Origin: SIG653 sp045578045
GTDB lineage: Bacteria > Bacillota > Clostridia > Oscillospirales > CAG-382
DNA length: 64,000 bases
Reading direction: 5' to 3'
Assembly: GCA_045578045.1 (NCBI GenBank)
Contig: JAZNJM010000064.1
Span: 12,778 to 76,777 of the forward strand
Each line of letters starts with the position of its first letter. Positions within the stretch are counted from its first letter, which is position 1. A model generated the notes under the pieces. That model was not told the origin of the DNA. It worked only from the letters and a program-made list of their open reading frames with translations, and ran no database searches. Both the position numbers and the translations under genes were made by a program. Shown here one piece after another: positions 63,584 through 64,000 of this stretch.

Positions 63584-64000
63584 ATGAAACAAAAAATCTT
63601 ATTAAGCACTCTCGCAGCTCTTATCGCTCTCTCCGTTGGTTCTGCAACTGTTGTTGCAGCAAAAGGTGGCAGATTCAAGAAATCAGCTGAAAAACCAGAA
63701 AACGCAGATGAAATTGTAATTTCAGGCGAAGACGAAGCTCTCAAAGGCAAAGGCGGCAAAGGAAACAAAGGTTCAAAATGTGTAGATGCTGATGAAGACG
63801 GCGTTTGCGACAACTTTGTTGACGAAGACCAAGACGGCGTTTGTGATGAACAGAACAAAAAAGACAAAGGCGACAAAGGAAACAAAGGTTCAAAATGTGT
63901 AGATGCTGATGAAGACGGCGTTTGCGACAACTTTGTTGACGAAGACCAAGACGGCGTTTGTGATGAACAGAACAAAAAAGACAAAGGCGACAAAGGAAAC
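63584..64000 (+). CDS. Secreted protein with DxDxDGxxD calcium-binding repeats (3' end outside window)
   Basis: ATG 63584 with AGGAGG nine bases upstream; 139 codons reach the window edge without a stop. Residues 1-26 are a signal peptide (VVAA, then AKGG). After a Lys/Glu-rich linker there are two copies of a 39-residue unit (CVDADEDGVCDNFVDEDQD...CDEQNK, then KGDKGNKGSK), each with two DxDxDGxCD loops like thrombospondin type-3 or dockerin calcium sites, joined by Gly/Lys-rich spacers. Cysteine pairs may form disulfides. The total repeat number is unknown. The opposite strand also has an open frame here, but only because of the repeat. Confidence 0.85.
   Translation, partial: MKQKILLSTLAALIALSVGSATVVAAKGGRFKKSAEKPENADEIVISGEDEALKGKGGKGNKGSKCVDADEDGVCDNFVDEDQDGVCDEQNKKDKGDKGNKGSKCVDADEDGVCDNFVDEDQDGVCDEQNKKDKGDKGN
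63770..64000 (+). repeat. 117-bp tandem repeats encoding the calcium-binding unit
   Basis: Successive copies are offset by exactly 117 bases (GGTTCAAAATG ends at 63780 and again at 63897) and look nearly identical at the DNA level; the array continues past the window edge. Confidence 0.92.

Noticed and set aside
63538..63993. Open frame on the minus strand over the calcium-repeat region
   Set aside because: It mirrors the 117-bp repeat, has low-complexity Ser/Pro/Leu composition and no RBS; the plus strand has AGGAGG, a signal peptide and known motifs.

Overview
The window is low-GC, densely coded DNA that looks like a strictly anaerobic Gram-positive Clostridia (Oscillospiraceae/Ruminococcaceae-like) chromosome. 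Evidence: a one-piece pyruvate:ferredoxin oxidoreductase, an rplU-prp-rpmA-obg cluster whose L27 carries the Firmicutes N-terminal extension cut by Prp, strong AGGAGG ribosome binding sites, TTGACA-17-TATAAT promoters, an SdpR/SdpI-type pair, a TPP riboswitch ahead of thiT, and CUT1 sugar transporters without a linked ATPase. No tRNA, rRNA, CRISPR array, phage or complete insertion sequence was seen.

1-16 kb: the 3' end of a probable extracellular solute-binding protein, a YfhO-family membrane protein with an HprK-like P-loop protein, release factor 1 (prfA), a three-S1-domain RNA-binding protein, an aconitase-family hydratase downstream of obg, the L21/Prp/L27 operon with a consensus promoter and probable leader, a uridine-phosphorylase-like enzyme, a very cysteine-rich small protein and a YgiQ-type radical SAM protein.

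16-29 kb: one minus-strand seven-gene operon driven from a promoter near 28.98 kb. It encodes a giant solute-binding protein with a cysteine-rich zinc-ribbon-like insert, two permeases, an NHL/TPR/Yip1 membrane protein, a secreted DUF5696 protein and a second permease pair. It has two permease pairs, one binding protein and no ATPase, which suggests a surface machine for a complex glycan.

29-40 kb: a VanY-like protein with altered active-site residues, pyruvate:ferredoxin oxidoreductase, two membrane-anchored proteins (one STM3941-like with a repetitive Ala/Glu/Lys tail), a YifB/ComM-type ATPase and the RlmD-type rRNA methyltransferase.

40-49.7 kb: an accessory, rearranged region. A segment is duplicated and partly decayed around a cargo of a DUF3267 metalloprotease-like gene and a P-loop kinase broken by an in-frame TGA. 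Then come a CPBP protease, several small proteins of unknown role, three families of short tandem repeats, a sugar-phosphate isomerase-like gene and a 28-codon stump of a HAD phosphatase.

49.7-64 kb: an ABC exporter pair, a GNAT/unknown/cyclase operon, an SdpR-like repressor with SdpI-like protein and ABC-2 exporter under a promoter with an inverted-repeat operator, the TPP-riboswitch thiT-thiN operon, a glycosyltransferase-MoxR-DUF58-membrane protein operon, and the start of a secreted protein with 39-residue repeats carrying DxDxDGxxD calcium-binding motifs.
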